From Spirochaetota bacterium (GTDB lineage Bacteria; Spirochaetota; Spirochaetia; Treponematales; Treponemataceae): DNA of 64,000 bases. The notes beneath the pieces are model-generated. The model searched no databases, was not told where the DNA came from, and was given only the letters and a program-made list of their open reading frames with translations. Below, one piece after another: positions 25,909-33,844 of this stretch. Position 1 is the stretch's first letter. Each line of letters begins with the position of its first letter. The stretch covers positions 1 to 64,000 of the forward strand of contig JAEXRH010000017.1 in the NCBI GenBank assembly GCA_023438065.1, in the 5' to 3' direction. A program made the position numbers and the translations under genes.

Positions 25909-27446
25909 GCGCGAACGCCGTGACGAACGAAAAAAGCGCGCCCTTCAACGCGGGCGCCGTGATCCATAAGGACGGGAACCTCGAGTACGAGGTCATCATC
26001 GGCTGCGAGATCCACTGCGAGCTTCTCACGAAGACGAAGGCCTTTTGCGCGTGCGAGAACCGCTACGGCGGGATGCCGAACACCCGCGTGTGCCCGGTGT
26101 GCCTCGGTCTTCCCGGCGCGATGCCGACCCCGAGCCGCGAGTACGTCGAGTTCGGCGCGATCGCGGGCTTCGCGCTCGACTGCGAGGTTTCGCGCTTCAC
26201 GAAGTTCGACCGCAAGCACTACTTCTATCCCGACCTCGTGAAGGGCTACCAGATCACGCAGTACGACCTGCCGCTCTGCCGCGACGGCCACGTGATGATC
26301 AACCTCGCGGCCTCCGACGCCGCGCCTTCTCTCAAGAAGGTCCGCATCGAGCGCATCCATCTCGAGGAAGACGTCGGCAAGAGCCTCCATATCGAGGGCG
26401 CGCACAGTTACATCGACTATAACCGCTCGGGCGTCCCCCTCATCGAGATCGTCTCCCGGCCCGACATGTCGAGCCCGGAGGAAGCCTCCCTTTTCATGCA
26501 GACGATCCGCGAGATCCTCAAGTACATCGGCGCGACCGACGGTAACCTCGAGGAGGGCTCGATGCGCTGCGACGCGAACATAAACTTGCGCGTCGTCGAG
26601 GACGGGAAGGTTTACCGGACCCCGATTTCCGAGATCAAGAACATGAACTCCTTCAAGTCGATCCGCGACGCGTGTACCTACGAGATCGGCCGCCAGCTCA
26701 AGGAGTTTCGCGAGGACCGCCAGGAGTTCAGCCAGGGCTTCAAGGTGACGATGGGCTGGGACGACGCGGCCGGCGTCACGGTCGTGCAGCGGACGAAGAA
26801 CTCCTTCGTCGACTACCGTTTCGTCGTCGAGCCGGACATCAAGCCCTTTACCTTGAGCGATTCCTTTATCGCGACCGCGCGCGCGCGGGTAGGGGAGCGC
26901 CCCGCCGAGAAGCGCGAACGCTTCAAGCGCGAGTACGGGCTTTCCGACTTCGACGTGAACACCCTCACCGCCGACCGTGGACTCGCCGAGTGGTTCGAGC
27001 GGGCCGCCATTCCCGCGAAAGAGCCGAAAAAGGTCGCGAACTGGGTGCTCGCCGAGGTGCTCGCCGTCGTCAACGAAAAGAACGTCGCGCTCGCCGACCT
27101 CAAGATCGGCCCCGACCATATCACCGCTCTCGCGAACGCCGTTTCCGACGGGACGATCACGAGCCGCCAGGCGAAGGACGTGTTCGCCGAGATACTCGAG
27201 ACGGGCGAGTTGCCGGACGCGGTCATCAAGGCGCGCGGCCTCGCCGTCGTGAGCGACTCGAGCGCGATCGAGAAGATCGTCGACGAGGTGTTCGCCGCGA
27301 ACCCGCAGGCCCTCGAGGACTGGAAGAAGGGCAAGACGAACGTCGCCGGGTGGCTCACCGGCCAGGTGATGAAGCTCTCGAAGGGGCAGGCCGCCCCGGC
27401 GACGGCGACCGCGCTCGTCCAAAAAAGGCTTGCGGATATCGAATAA
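25905..27446 (+). CDS. gatB: Asp-tRNA(Asn)/Glu-tRNA(Gln) amidotransferase subunit B
   Basis: Subunit B activates the acyl-tRNA with ATP and transfers the amide. The N-terminal catalytic cradle has IIGCEIHCELLTKTKAFCACENRYG and NTRVCPVCLGLPGA, with zinc-ligand Cys residues. Other motifs are DRKHYFYPDLVKGYQITQ and the C-terminal YqeY-like tail (KKVANWVLAEVL...GQVMKLSKGQAAP). The first 25 residues are a short extra N-terminus. It has 513 aa. ATG 25905 overlaps the gatA stop (ATGA), so synthesis is coupled. Confidence 0.97.
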   Translation: MSANAVTNEKSAPFNAGAVIHKDGNLEYEVIIGCEIHCELLTKTKAFCACENRYGGMPNTRVCPVCLGLPGAMPTPSREYVEFGAIAGFALDCEVSRFTKFDRKHYFYPDLVKGYQITQYDLPLCRDGHVMINLAASDAAPSLKKVRIERIHLEEDVGKSLHIEGAHSYIDYNRSGVPLIEIVSRPDMSSPEEASLFMQTIREILKYIGATDGNLEEGSMRCDANINLRVVEDGKVYRTPISEIKNMNSFKSIRDACTYEIGRQLKEFREDRQEFSQGFKVTMGWDDAAGVTVVQRTKNSFVDYRFVVEPDIKPFTLSDSFIATARARVGERPAEKRERFKREYGLSDFDVNTLTADRGLAEWFERAAIPAKEPKKVANWVLAEVLAVVNEKNVALADLKIGPDHITALANAVSDGTITSRQAKDVFAEILETGELPDAVIKARGLAVVSDSSAIEKIVDEVFAANPQALEDWKKGKTNVAGWLTGQVMKLSKGQAAPATATALVQKRLADIE

Positions 27447-27457
27447 CGCGGTAGAAT
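27430..27457 (+). promoter_or_regulatory. Candidate leaderless promoter within the gatB 3' end
   Basis: TTGCGG (27430-27435), 16 nt, TAGAAT (27452-27457), 7 nt, ATG 27465. The geometry favours ATG 27465 over ATG 27456 as the start of the next gene. Confidence 0.4.
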
Positions 27458-27464
27458 GAACGGT

Positions 27465-28409
27465 ATGGAAAACCTGAGCGAGATTAACCTGAAGGACGCG
27501 ATCCGGAGGCGCTACGGCACCGTCCGTCGCGCCTATGACTACCACCTCTACACGGCGAAGGGGGTGCGCCTTCTCGATCTCTGCCAGGAAGGCGGCGAGG
27601 CGATCCTCGGCTGGAGGTCAGGCAAATCGAAGCTCGCCTTCAAGAACGTCCTCGATCGCGGCATCACGGGCTCCTTCCCGACCGAGGTCGAGGACGAGCT
27701 CGTCCGCGCCGTCCAGGAGGTCCTGCCCCATTACGGGATCGTTCGCTGGTATTCCTCCCGCGAGCGCGCCCGTATCGCCTGCGCCTCGTATCTCGGGCTC
27801 TGGAGCGATATCCCCTTCATCGAGAACCCCCTTCTCCATCCCGAAGCCTCCGTCGATATCGGCCCCTCGGGGGATTCCCCCCTTTCCGCGGCGAAGCAGG
27901 TTCACGGCGTGCCGATATGGCGGCCCTGGCTCGACGAAGCCTTCTATTCAATGAACGACCGGGTCGACGAGGCCTTTCTCCGGAACGCGAACGACACCCT
28001 TGAGACGATGGTCCTTTCCTCTCCCTTGCCCTTCGCGGGCGGCTGCACCCTCGCGGTCTTCGCGGGCTCCGAGTCGGACGACGCGGGAAAACCCCGGCCG
28101 CTCCCTTCCGACTCGATCGCGCCGCCCCTGCTCGCGGCCCTCGCGCGCGCCTGGTGCGACCTCGCTTCCGCGCTCTTCGAGCGCACCGAATCCGACTGGT
28201 CCCGCTTCGATTCCTATATCGAGCCCTACTGGGATCGCCGGGGGCCGTACCTCGTGCCGAAGATGCGCCCGTCCCGCTATCCCGAGTTTTTCGAGCGCTG
28301 CCTCGACCGCGGCATCCTCGTCTCCCCGGATTACCGCACCCCTTCCATCATCCCCTTCATCGCGGACGCAGGCGAGTTCAAGGCCCTTTCCGCCGAGTCG
28401 AAAAAATGA
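27465..28409 (+). CDS. Shortened class III aminotransferase-like protein
   Basis: A 314-residue protein that looks like a class III aminotransferase with the PLP domain removed. The N-terminal part reads GVRLLDLCQEGGEAILGWRSG, like the 'yLDf.gG....lGh..p' segment. Next comes TEVEDELVRAVQEVLPHYGIVRWYSSRERARIACASYLGL, matching the 'E.eLA..L.e.vP....vrF.nSGtEA...AirlAR' segment but with the S-G-T-E-A phosphate motif changed to S-S-R-E-R. The C-terminus (FFERCLDRGILVSPDY) matches the end of the family. I see no Schiff-base lysine motif, and about 110 residues are missing. It is probably a non-catalytic relative; its role is unknown. Alternative start ATG 27456. Confidence 0.65.
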   Translation: MENLSEINLKDAIRRRYGTVRRAYDYHLYTAKGVRLLDLCQEGGEAILGWRSGKSKLAFKNVLDRGITGSFPTEVEDELVRAVQEVLPHYGIVRWYSSRERARIACASYLGLWSDIPFIENPLLHPEASVDIGPSGDSPLSAAKQVHGVPIWRPWLDEAFYSMNDRVDEAFLRNANDTLETMVLSSPLPFAGGCTLAVFAGSESDDAGKPRPLPSDSIAPPLLAALARAWCDLASALFERTESDWSRFDSYIEPYWDRRGPYLVPKMRPSRYPEFFERCLDRGILVSPDYRTPSIIPFIADAGEFKALSAESKK

Positions 28410-28720
28410 CCTCCCTTTCTCTCGTGCTTTCGGACGGCGCGGTGGCGGAACTCCTCGTGAGGATCGTTCTCGGCGCCGTCGCGTCCTTTCTCGCGATCGT
28501 CTCGTGGACCCGCACCCGGAGCCTCGCCTGGATGCTCGTGATCGTCGGGATTCTCGCCTCCTACGTCGGCACGCTCTACCGGGCGCTCCGCGCGTTCGGG
28601 CTTTTTTCCGGTCCCGAGATCGCCTTTTTCGGCACCTCGCTCGGGATTCTCGTCTCCGAAAACCTCCCGCTGCTCTGTTTTATCGCTGCCTTGGCCGCCT
28701 TTCTTAAAACCGAATCCTAG
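28406..28720 (+). CDS. Small membrane protein, function unknown
   Basis: A 104-residue hydrophobic protein with about three transmembrane helices: residues 14-35 (AELLVRIVLGAVASFLAIVSW), 43-61 (LAWMLVIVGILASYVGTLY) and 75-98. Charges (WTRTRS, YRALR) lie between helices. Its ATG overlaps the stop of the previous gene by 4 nt, so the two are translationally coupled and probably work together. I recognise no family. Confidence 0.7.
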   Translation: MTSLSLVLSDGAVAELLVRIVLGAVASFLAIVSWTRTRSLAWMLVIVGILASYVGTLYRALRAFGLFSGPEIAFFGTSLGILVSENLPLLCFIAALAAFLKTES

Positions 28721-28726
28721 AGATTA

Positions 28727-28774
28727 TTGACATAAAAATGACAAAAAACTGGCGAATGTCATGCTATTTTGTCA
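28727..28774. promoter_or_regulatory. Symmetric TGACA/TGTCA cluster upstream of the porin promoter
   Basis: The cluster reads TGACA (28728-28732), TGACA (28739-28743), TGTCA (28757-28761) and TGTCA (28770-28774). The outer and inner pairs are inverted, and TGACAAAA/TTTTGTCA extends one pair. It ends 17 nt before the porin -35 box, a usual place for an activator or repressor site. No binding protein can be named. Confidence 0.45.
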
Positions 28775-28791
28775 GATTGTTAAAAAAAAAC

Positions 28792-28820
28792 TTGACGGCC
28801 AAAAAATCCGCAGGTATACT
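28792..28820 (+). promoter_or_regulatory. Porin promoter
   Basis: TTGACG (28792-28797), a 17-nt spacer, TATACT (28815-28820): 5 of 6 matches in both boxes. It predicts a leader of about 68 nt. Confidence 0.85.
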
Positions 28821-28833
28821 GATTCAAAAGATA

Positions 28834-28883
28834 GGGACAGCGCTCAAAACCGTTGGTTTGGCTGTTCCAAAACTTTAAGGAGG
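28834..28883 (+). promoter_or_regulatory. Stem-loop and strong ribosome binding site in the porin leader
   Basis: GGGACAGC (28834-28841) pairs with GCTGTTCC (28861-28868), with one G-U pair. It encloses an inner AAACC/GGTTT hairpin at 28847-28859. The ribosome site AAGGAGG (28877-28883) is left free, 10 nt before the ATG. Leader hairpins of this kind protect highly expressed outer-membrane protein mRNAs in other bacteria; that role here is inferred. Confidence 0.55.
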
Positions 28884-28893
28884 AATTTCTTAA

Positions 28894-30075
28894 ATGAAGA
28901 AAGCTCTTGCGATTCTTATGATCCTCGCGCTCGTCGGTTCTGCCGCGTTCGCCGAGATCACTTTCGGTGCTTGGGGCCGTGGTCTCTTCGTCCCGATGTA
29001 TGACAGTGGTGTTGAAGGCACTGATCCCCAGACTGCGAACGTCGTTTCCTGGGGTGGCGCTCCCCGTATCGGTTTCACCATCTCCGGTGTTTCCGACAAT
29101 GTCGGTTTCCAGGCTGACATGAACGTCGACAATGGTGACGGCAAGGGTTACGTGACTCTTGGCGATAACCAGTACATCTGGGTAAAGCCCATGTCGATGG
29201 TCAAGATCTCCCTCGGTAACTTCTACGACGACACCCTCCGCAACAACGAGGCGTTCGGTGCGTTCAACTGGTACCGCCAGACTTCCATTGATATCGGTGA
29301 GAGCATCGCGTTCTCCCGCCTCAACGAGAAGCGCGGAGCCCAGCAGTTCGCCGTCGCCGTTACCCCGAACGACGCGACCTACCTCGCCCTCTCCTTCGTT
29401 GATGTTGGTAAGGGTAATGGCGGAATGAAGGCCCAGGACGTTCTTTTCAAGAACATCCAGATCGCCGCCGGCTATACCATCGCCGGAACCGGCCAGATCA
29501 AGGCCCAGTACCTCAGCAACGCCAAGGATGATCCCGAAAGCATTGATCCCAAGGATATGGTTGCCGACAACGCGATCGAAGTTGCGTTCAAGCTTACCAT
29601 GGTCGAGAACCTCGTTGCGGAAGCCGGCTTTGCCATGTACCTCAACGACGACGTCCAGAGCTGGACCATCGGTGATGTCACTGGTGATGGCACCGTAGAT
29701 GATGCTGATGCGCTCGCTGTTGAAGGCCTCAAGAAGTTTGCGATCACCGCTAACTACAAGATGGACGCGATCACCCTCCACATGTACCTCATCGACAAGA
29801 TGGCTAAGATCACTGCTGCCGACGAGACCTACAACATGTTCGACCTCGGTGTTGGTGCTGAGTACGCGATGGACGGCGGAATCACTGTCGAGGGCGATGT
29901 TCGCTACAACAACCTCTTCGGAAAGGACGCTTCCGATGTTTATGATGCCACCACCACGTTCTTCGCGGGCGTGAACAAGGGCTTCAGCAACGGAAAGATC
30001 GGCGCCGGCTTCGAGTACAAGAACTCCACCGACGCTTCCTATGCGATCCCTGTCAAGGTCGAGTACTGGTTCTAA
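28894..30075 (+). CDS. Outer-membrane beta-barrel porin
   Basis: A 393-residue exported protein with a clear signal peptide (MKKALAILMILALVGSAAFA, cleavage after residue 20). The mature part has alternating amphipathic strands and ends VKVEYWF, a C-terminal aromatic residue used as the BAM insertion signal. It resembles major treponemal porins. Near residue 262 a loop reads DVTGDGTVDDADALAV, which matches a dockerin/EF-hand calcium loop. A strong promoter, leader hairpin and ribosome site, and many T-ending Gly and Val codons unlike neighbouring genes, point to high expression or different ancestry. A terminator follows. The substrate is unknown. Confidence 0.87.
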   Translation: MKKALAILMILALVGSAAFAEITFGAWGRGLFVPMYDSGVEGTDPQTANVVSWGGAPRIGFTISGVSDNVGFQADMNVDNGDGKGYVTLGDNQYIWVKPMSMVKISLGNFYDDTLRNNEAFGAFNWYRQTSIDIGESIAFSRLNEKRGAQQFAVAVTPNDATYLALSFVDVGKGNGGMKAQDVLFKNIQIAAGYTIAGTGQIKAQYLSNAKDDPESIDPKDMVADNAIEVAFKLTMVENLVAEAGFAMYLNDDVQSWTIGDVTGDGTVDDADALAVEGLKKFAITANYKMDAITLHMYLIDKMAKITAADETYNMFDLGVGAEYAMDGGITVEGDVRYNNLFGKDASDVYDATTTFFAGVNKGFSNGKIGAGFEYKNSTDASYAIPVKVEYWF

Positions 30076-30116
30076 TTGCTGAACCGGGGAAAGGTTTCCT
30101 TTCCTCTTGACGAAGG

Positions 30117-30148
30117 AAGGCTCCGGGTAACCGGGGCCTTCTTTTTTT
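30117..30148 (+). terminator. Porin terminator
   Basis: AAGGCTCCGG (30117-30126), loop GTAA, CCGGGGCCTT (30131-30140), then C and seven Ts. It is a 10-bp stem with one T-G pair. Confidence 0.9.
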
Positions 30149-30200
30149 AGTCTCTTGCCTCAAGGCCCGTGGAATGATACTGTGGTATTCGGAGGAATGC

Positions 30201-30896
30201 ATGAAAAAAACAACCGCCATTCGGGGTATGCTGGTTTCGCTGTTACTTGTTGGCGTCCTTGTCTCGTGCGCGTCGACACGCTCGGGCCAGGCAACCTATG
30301 CCATGGCGAACGCCGATCCTTTTTCCCTCGGTACGGCGACGGTACACATGAATCAGTTTCTGGCGACCGATATCAAGATCAAGGAGCTCGAGGTAAAGCT
30401 TGATCCGCGAAGCGGTAACGTCTTCCTCGACTTTTCCTTTCAGGGAGTCAAGAACGTCTGGAATTTCGACCGGGCAACCCGTGATGCATTGGTTGCGGCC
30501 TATAAGCAATACGAGAATGGGTACTCCGCCAAAACGCTCGACACCAAGGGCGATTTGACGGCCTACGGTCACGTACCGTCCTTCATTCGCTGGGGTCTCG
30601 TACGCTTGAACGCCCAGGCCCAGGCGAAACTCCGCGTCGGCTATGAGTTCATCGACAAGGCTCCCTACTTTTCGATCATTCTTCCCGTCACCGATAATGA
30701 CCTCTATACCGTGTCAGGCGGGAAAACCCCGAGAACAAGTTCGTATATCGGGCTCTATTGTACCCGGGCTCAGGCAAAGTCGTTCATGGAAAAACTTGAG
30801 CAATCGTACATCGAGGCTAAATTCGCGGAGCAGAACATACCCGCGGAGCTCTTGCCCGCCGGCCAAAAAGACCTCAACACTCCTGACACGTATTAA
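30201..30896 (+). CDS. Lipoprotein, function unknown
   Basis: A 231-residue predicted lipoprotein. It starts MKKTTAIRGM, with a hydrophobic core and lipobox LVSC (Cys about residue 23), then CASTRSGQAT. The mature domain has mixed alpha/beta texture with no family I recognise (KELEVKLDPRSGNVFLDFSFQG; YFSIILPVTDND). ATG 30201 has GGAGGA about 6 nt upstream; the longer in-frame start at 30174 is unlikely because it would put nine residues before the signal. It is monocistronic, between two terminators. Confidence 0.8.
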   Translation: MKKTTAIRGMLVSLLLVGVLVSCASTRSGQATYAMANADPFSLGTATVHMNQFLATDIKIKELEVKLDPRSGNVFLDFSFQGVKNVWNFDRATRDALVAAYKQYENGYSAKTLDTKGDLTAYGHVPSFIRWGLVRLNAQAQAKLRVGYEFIDKAPYFSIILPVTDNDLYTVSGGKTPRTSSYIGLYCTRAQAKSFMEKLEQSYIEAKFAEQNIPAELLPAGQKDLNTPDTY

Positions 30897-30922
30897 GGCA
30901 TCGCATTTACGGTAATCGGACG

Positions 30923-30951
30923 GCGCGAGGGTTTCCCTTCGCGCTTTTTTT
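30923..30951 (+). terminator. Terminator of the lipoprotein gene
   Basis: GCGCGAGGG pairs with CCCTTCGCGC (one bulged T) around a TTT loop, followed by a run of Ts. It lies 26 nt past the stop and just before the convergent acyP stop. Confidence 0.8.
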
Positions 30952-30955
30952 GTAG

Positions 30956-31240
30956 CTAGTACGCGACGTCGAATCCCGCATAGCCGCGCGGTCGTATGGC
31001 GGCTATCTCTATATGATCCGTTCGGGAGCAGCCGTTTCCGTTTTTCAGGCTTTCGATAAACCGCTTCATTCGCTCATTGGGGGCTTCCGCGATCACCTCG
31101 ACGTTCCCGTCTTCGAGGTTCCGGACCGTTCCCGCCACGCCGAGGCGGCGGGCGCTCGACACCGCGAACGCGCGAAAGCCGACGCCCTGCACGCTTCCTG
31201 AGACGATGAGCCGATACGCGATCGTGTCGTCGAGTTCCAT
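30956..31240 (-). CDS. acyP: Acylphosphatase
   Basis: Small enzyme that hydrolyses acyl phosphates such as acetyl phosphate or carbamoyl phosphate. The 94-residue sequence carries both family signatures: GSVQGVGFRAFAVSSARRLGV, with the catalytic Arg in GVGFR, and GTVRNLEDGNVEVIAEA, with the catalytic Asn. It is complete. It stands alone on the minus strand, converging with the upstream lipoprotein gene. Confidence 0.95.
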   Translation of the reverse strand: MELDDTIAYRLIVSGSVQGVGFRAFAVSSARRLGVAGTVRNLEDGNVEVIAEAPNERMKRFIESLKNGNGCSRTDHIEIAAIRPRGYAGFDVAY

Positions 31241-31325
31241 GGCACCGCCTTTCGCGTGAGGGATCCTGACCGGTTTGCCCCGTGCGCGTCCAGGGTAAGT
31301 ATAGCGCGCGGCGCCAAAAAAGAAA

Positions 31326-31351
31326 AAGCCGACCGGAAAACCGGTCGGCTT
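31326..31351 (-). terminator. ilvE terminator
   Basis: AAGCCGACCGG-AAAA-CCGGTCGGCTT is an 11-bp perfect stem. On the minus strand it is followed by TTTCTTTTTT, so it ends ilvE transcription. It lies 35 nt past the ilvE stop. Confidence 0.9.
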
Positions 31352-31385
31352 CGCGTATTTACGGCGTCGTAAGCTACGGAAAGGG

Positions 31386-32471
31386 TTACACCTTCACGTT
31401 CCAGCCGTTTACGTCGGCCACGCTTCCGTACTGGGTGCCCTTGAGTTTCGCCTGGAGACGTTTCCCGAGCTCGCCGGGAGCGCGGTCGTTGAAGACGTAT
31501 TCCTTTCCTTTCCAGGTGATGCTCTCGATCGGGGTGATGCCGGCGGCGGTACCCGTGACGAAACATTCGACGCACTTCTTGACCGCTTCCCCGATAGAGA
31601 TCTTCCGCTCGACGACCTTGACGCCTTCGGCGCGCGCGAGGGCGATGACCGAGGATCGGGTGATGCCGGGAAGGATGGTTCCGCAGAGGTCAGGGGTCAC
31701 GAGTTCGCCCGACTTGAGGCGGAAGAAGATGTTGCACGAGGAGCCTTCCTCGACGTACTTCCGGTTCTTCGCGTCGAGAAAGATCACTTCCATATAACCC
31801 GCTTCCTCGGCCTCTTTCTTGGCGAGGGCGGAGGGGACGTAGTTCGCCGCGCACTTGATCCATCCGGTTCCGTTCTCGGTCGCGCGGATGCGCTCGGTGA
31901 TGATCGCCTTGGTGTTCGAGCCCTTGAAATAGCTCGAGACGGTGGTCGCGCAGATGATCACGTACGGGGCCTTGGAAATCCCGACGCCGATCGCGCCCTC
32001 GGAGTACATGAAGGGCCGGAGGTACACGGCGTCCGCGCTCGCGAAGGTGTCTTTTTCCCATTCCTCGCGGTATTCCGGGATATAGCCGAGCTCCCGGTTT
32101 TTCTTGAGGAACTCGATGCTTGCCTTGACGTACAGTTCCTCGGGAAAAGCCGGCGCGTAGAGGCCCGTCATCGAATTGCGGAAACGGGCGGCGTTCTGGT
32201 CGGGACGGAAGAGATGGAGGGATCCGTCCTTTCGGGGGTAGGCCTTCATGCCTTCGAAGCAGCCGAGGGCGTATTGCGAGGTGTAGTTGACGAGCGGCAG
32301 CCCGAAAACGTTGCGCTTCGCGTATACCTCGTTTTGCTCGGCGGCGCTCATCTTGGAAAGCGCCTCAAAGGTGATTGAATCGGCCTGAAACCAGCGTTCC
32401 TCCCACTTTCCCGTCGCGGGATTGTACTGCGCGACGTACGAGATGGGATACATAGCGAGATTGAATGCCAT
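31386..32471 (-). CDS. ilvE: Branched-chain amino acid aminotransferase
   Basis: PLP enzyme of fold type IV that makes or degrades leucine, isoleucine and valine. At 361 aa with an extended N-terminus it belongs to BCAT group II. Key segments are YALGCFEGMKAYPRKDG, LYLRPFMYSEGAIGVG-like, and GWIKCAANYVPSALAKKEAEEAG, with the PLP-binding Lys in the KCAANY motif (near residue 203) and EGSSCNIFF for cofactor binding. A GGAGG site lies upstream of ATG 32471. It is monocistronic and divergent from ychF. Confidence 0.95.
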   Translation of the reverse strand: MAFNLAMYPISYVAQYNPATGKWEERWFQADSITFEALSKMSAAEQNEVYAKRNVFGLPLVNYTSQYALGCFEGMKAYPRKDGSLHLFRPDQNAARFRNSMTGLYAPAFPEELYVKASIEFLKKNRELGYIPEYREEWEKDTFASADAVYLRPFMYSEGAIGVGISKAPYVIICATTVSSYFKGSNTKAIITERIRATENGTGWIKCAANYVPSALAKKEAEEAGYMEVIFLDAKNRKYVEEGSSCNIFFRLKSGELVTPDLCGTILPGITRSSVIALARAEGVKVVERKISIGEAVKKCVECFVTGTAAGITPIESITWKGKEYVFNDRAPGELGKRLQAKLKGTQYGSVADVNGWNVKV

Positions 32472-32651
32472 TTGTAATCCTCCGGCGCCCGTAAAGACCG
32501 GGCGATAGGGTGGTTTTGACGTTTCTTCGGTATTGGAAAATACGCGTGAGGCATTATCACAAGGAATATGTCAAGAAACTCCGTTAAGTATAACCCGATT
32601 TCCCGATTTGATAAAGTACGCGTATCGGGCAGACGATACGGACCCCATGCC

Positions 32652-32680
32652 TTGAAGTTTCCCGCTTCCGCCGGTATTAT
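32652..32680 (+). promoter_or_regulatory. ychF promoter
   Basis: TTGAAG (32652-32657), a 17-nt spacer, TATTAT (32675-32680). It gives a leader of about 26 nt with a GAGG ribosome site before ATG 32713. The rest of the divergent gap 32472-32651 shows no further structure I can support. Confidence 0.65.
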
Positions 32681-32712
32681 GGAAGAACACATCACCGTTA
32701 TCGAGGATTTCT

Positions 32713-33822
32713 ATGGCCATTAACTGCGGTATCGTCGGGCTTCCGAACGTCGGAAAGTCGACCATCTTCTCGGCGCTCACGAGCGCCCCGGCGGAAGCCG
32801 CGAACTATCCCTTCTGCACCATCAACCCGAACGTCGGTATCGTCGACGTGCCGGATTCCCGGCTCGCGTACCTCACGGCCGCGTTCAAGCCGAAAAAGAC
32901 GATCCCCGCCGCGGTCGAGTTCGTCGACATCGCCGGCCTCGTGAAGGGAGCCTCGAAGGGCGAGGGCCTCGGCAACCAGTTCCTGAGCCATATCCGCGAG
33001 GTGGGCGTCATCGCCCAGGTCGTGCGCTGTTTCGAGAACGCCGACATCATCCACGTCAACAACAAGGTCGATCCCGCGAGCGACATCGAGACGATCAACA
33101 TCGAGCTCGCGCTCGCCGACCTCGACACCGTCGACAAGCGCGCCGACCGCGCGACCCGCGCCGCCCGCGTCCAGGGAAAGGACGCGCAGAAGGAATCGGA
33201 AATAGTCCTTTCCGCGATCGCCAAGATCAGGCCCCTGCTCCAGGACGGCAAGGCCGCGCGGAACGCGAGCCTCACCGACGACGAGAAGGCCGCGATCTAC
33301 GACTGCCACCTCATCACGATGAAGCCGCAGATGTACGTCTGCAACGTCGACGAGGCGGGGATGAAGAACGGGAACGCCCATATCGAGACCGTCAAAAGGA
33401 TCGCGGCCGCCGAGGGCGCGGACACGGTCGTCATCTGCGGGAAGTTCGAGGCGGAACTCGCCGATCTCGAGAGCGCGGAGGAGAAGCTCGCGTTCCTCGA
33501 GGAGATCGGCCTGAAAGAGTCGGGACTCACGAGCCTCGCGCGCGCGGCCTATCACCTTTTGGGCATGCGAACCTTTTTCACCGCGGGCGAGGACGAGTGC
33601 CGCGCCTGGACGATCCACGCGGGCGATACCGCCCCGAAGGCGGCTGGCGTCATCCATACCGATTTCGAGCGCGGTTTCATCAAGGCAGAAGTATACAGTT
33701 TCGAGGATTTCGTAAAGTACGGGACCGAGCAGAAGATCCGCGAGGCGGGTCGATACCGGCAGGAAGGGAAGGAATACGTCGTCGCCGACGGCGATGTCAT
33801 CTTCTTCAAGTTTAACGTGTGA
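32713..33822 (+). CDS. ychF: Ribosome-binding ATPase YchF/Ola1 family
   Basis: Obg-family P-loop NTPase that prefers ATP and binds ribosomes. It begins MAINCGIVGLPNVGKST (G1), then NYPFCTINPNVG, DIAGLVKGASKGEGLGNQFL (G3) and NKVD-like MYVCNVDE (altered G4, as in the YchF family). The C-terminal TGS domain (HAGDTAPKAAGVIHTDFERGFIKAEV...FFKFNV) is intact. It has 369 aa. The GH16 gene follows after 22 nt, so read-through is possible though the functions are unrelated. Confidence 0.97.
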   Translation: MAINCGIVGLPNVGKSTIFSALTSAPAEAANYPFCTINPNVGIVDVPDSRLAYLTAAFKPKKTIPAAVEFVDIAGLVKGASKGEGLGNQFLSHIREVGVIAQVVRCFENADIIHVNNKVDPASDIETINIELALADLDTVDKRADRATRAARVQGKDAQKESEIVLSAIAKIRPLLQDGKAARNASLTDDEKAAIYDCHLITMKPQMYVCNVDEAGMKNGNAHIETVKRIAAAEGADTVVICGKFEAELADLESAEEKLAFLEEIGLKESGLTSLARAAYHLLGMRTFFTAGEDECRAWTIHAGDTAPKAAGVIHTDFERGFIKAEVYSFEDFVKYGTEQKIREAGRYRQEGKEYVVADGDVIFFKFNV

Positions 33823-33844
33823 TCGCTTCTCGAGGAGGTTTCGT

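Noticed and set aside
25854..27545. Minus-strand open frame across gatB
   Set aside because: Antisense to an intact gatB, with a low-complexity product.
28727..28732. Perfect TTGACA as a second porin -35 box
   Set aside because: No -10 hexamer lies at a usable distance. The TTGACG-N17-TATACT promoter downstream is far better; this site is more likely part of the TGACA dyads.
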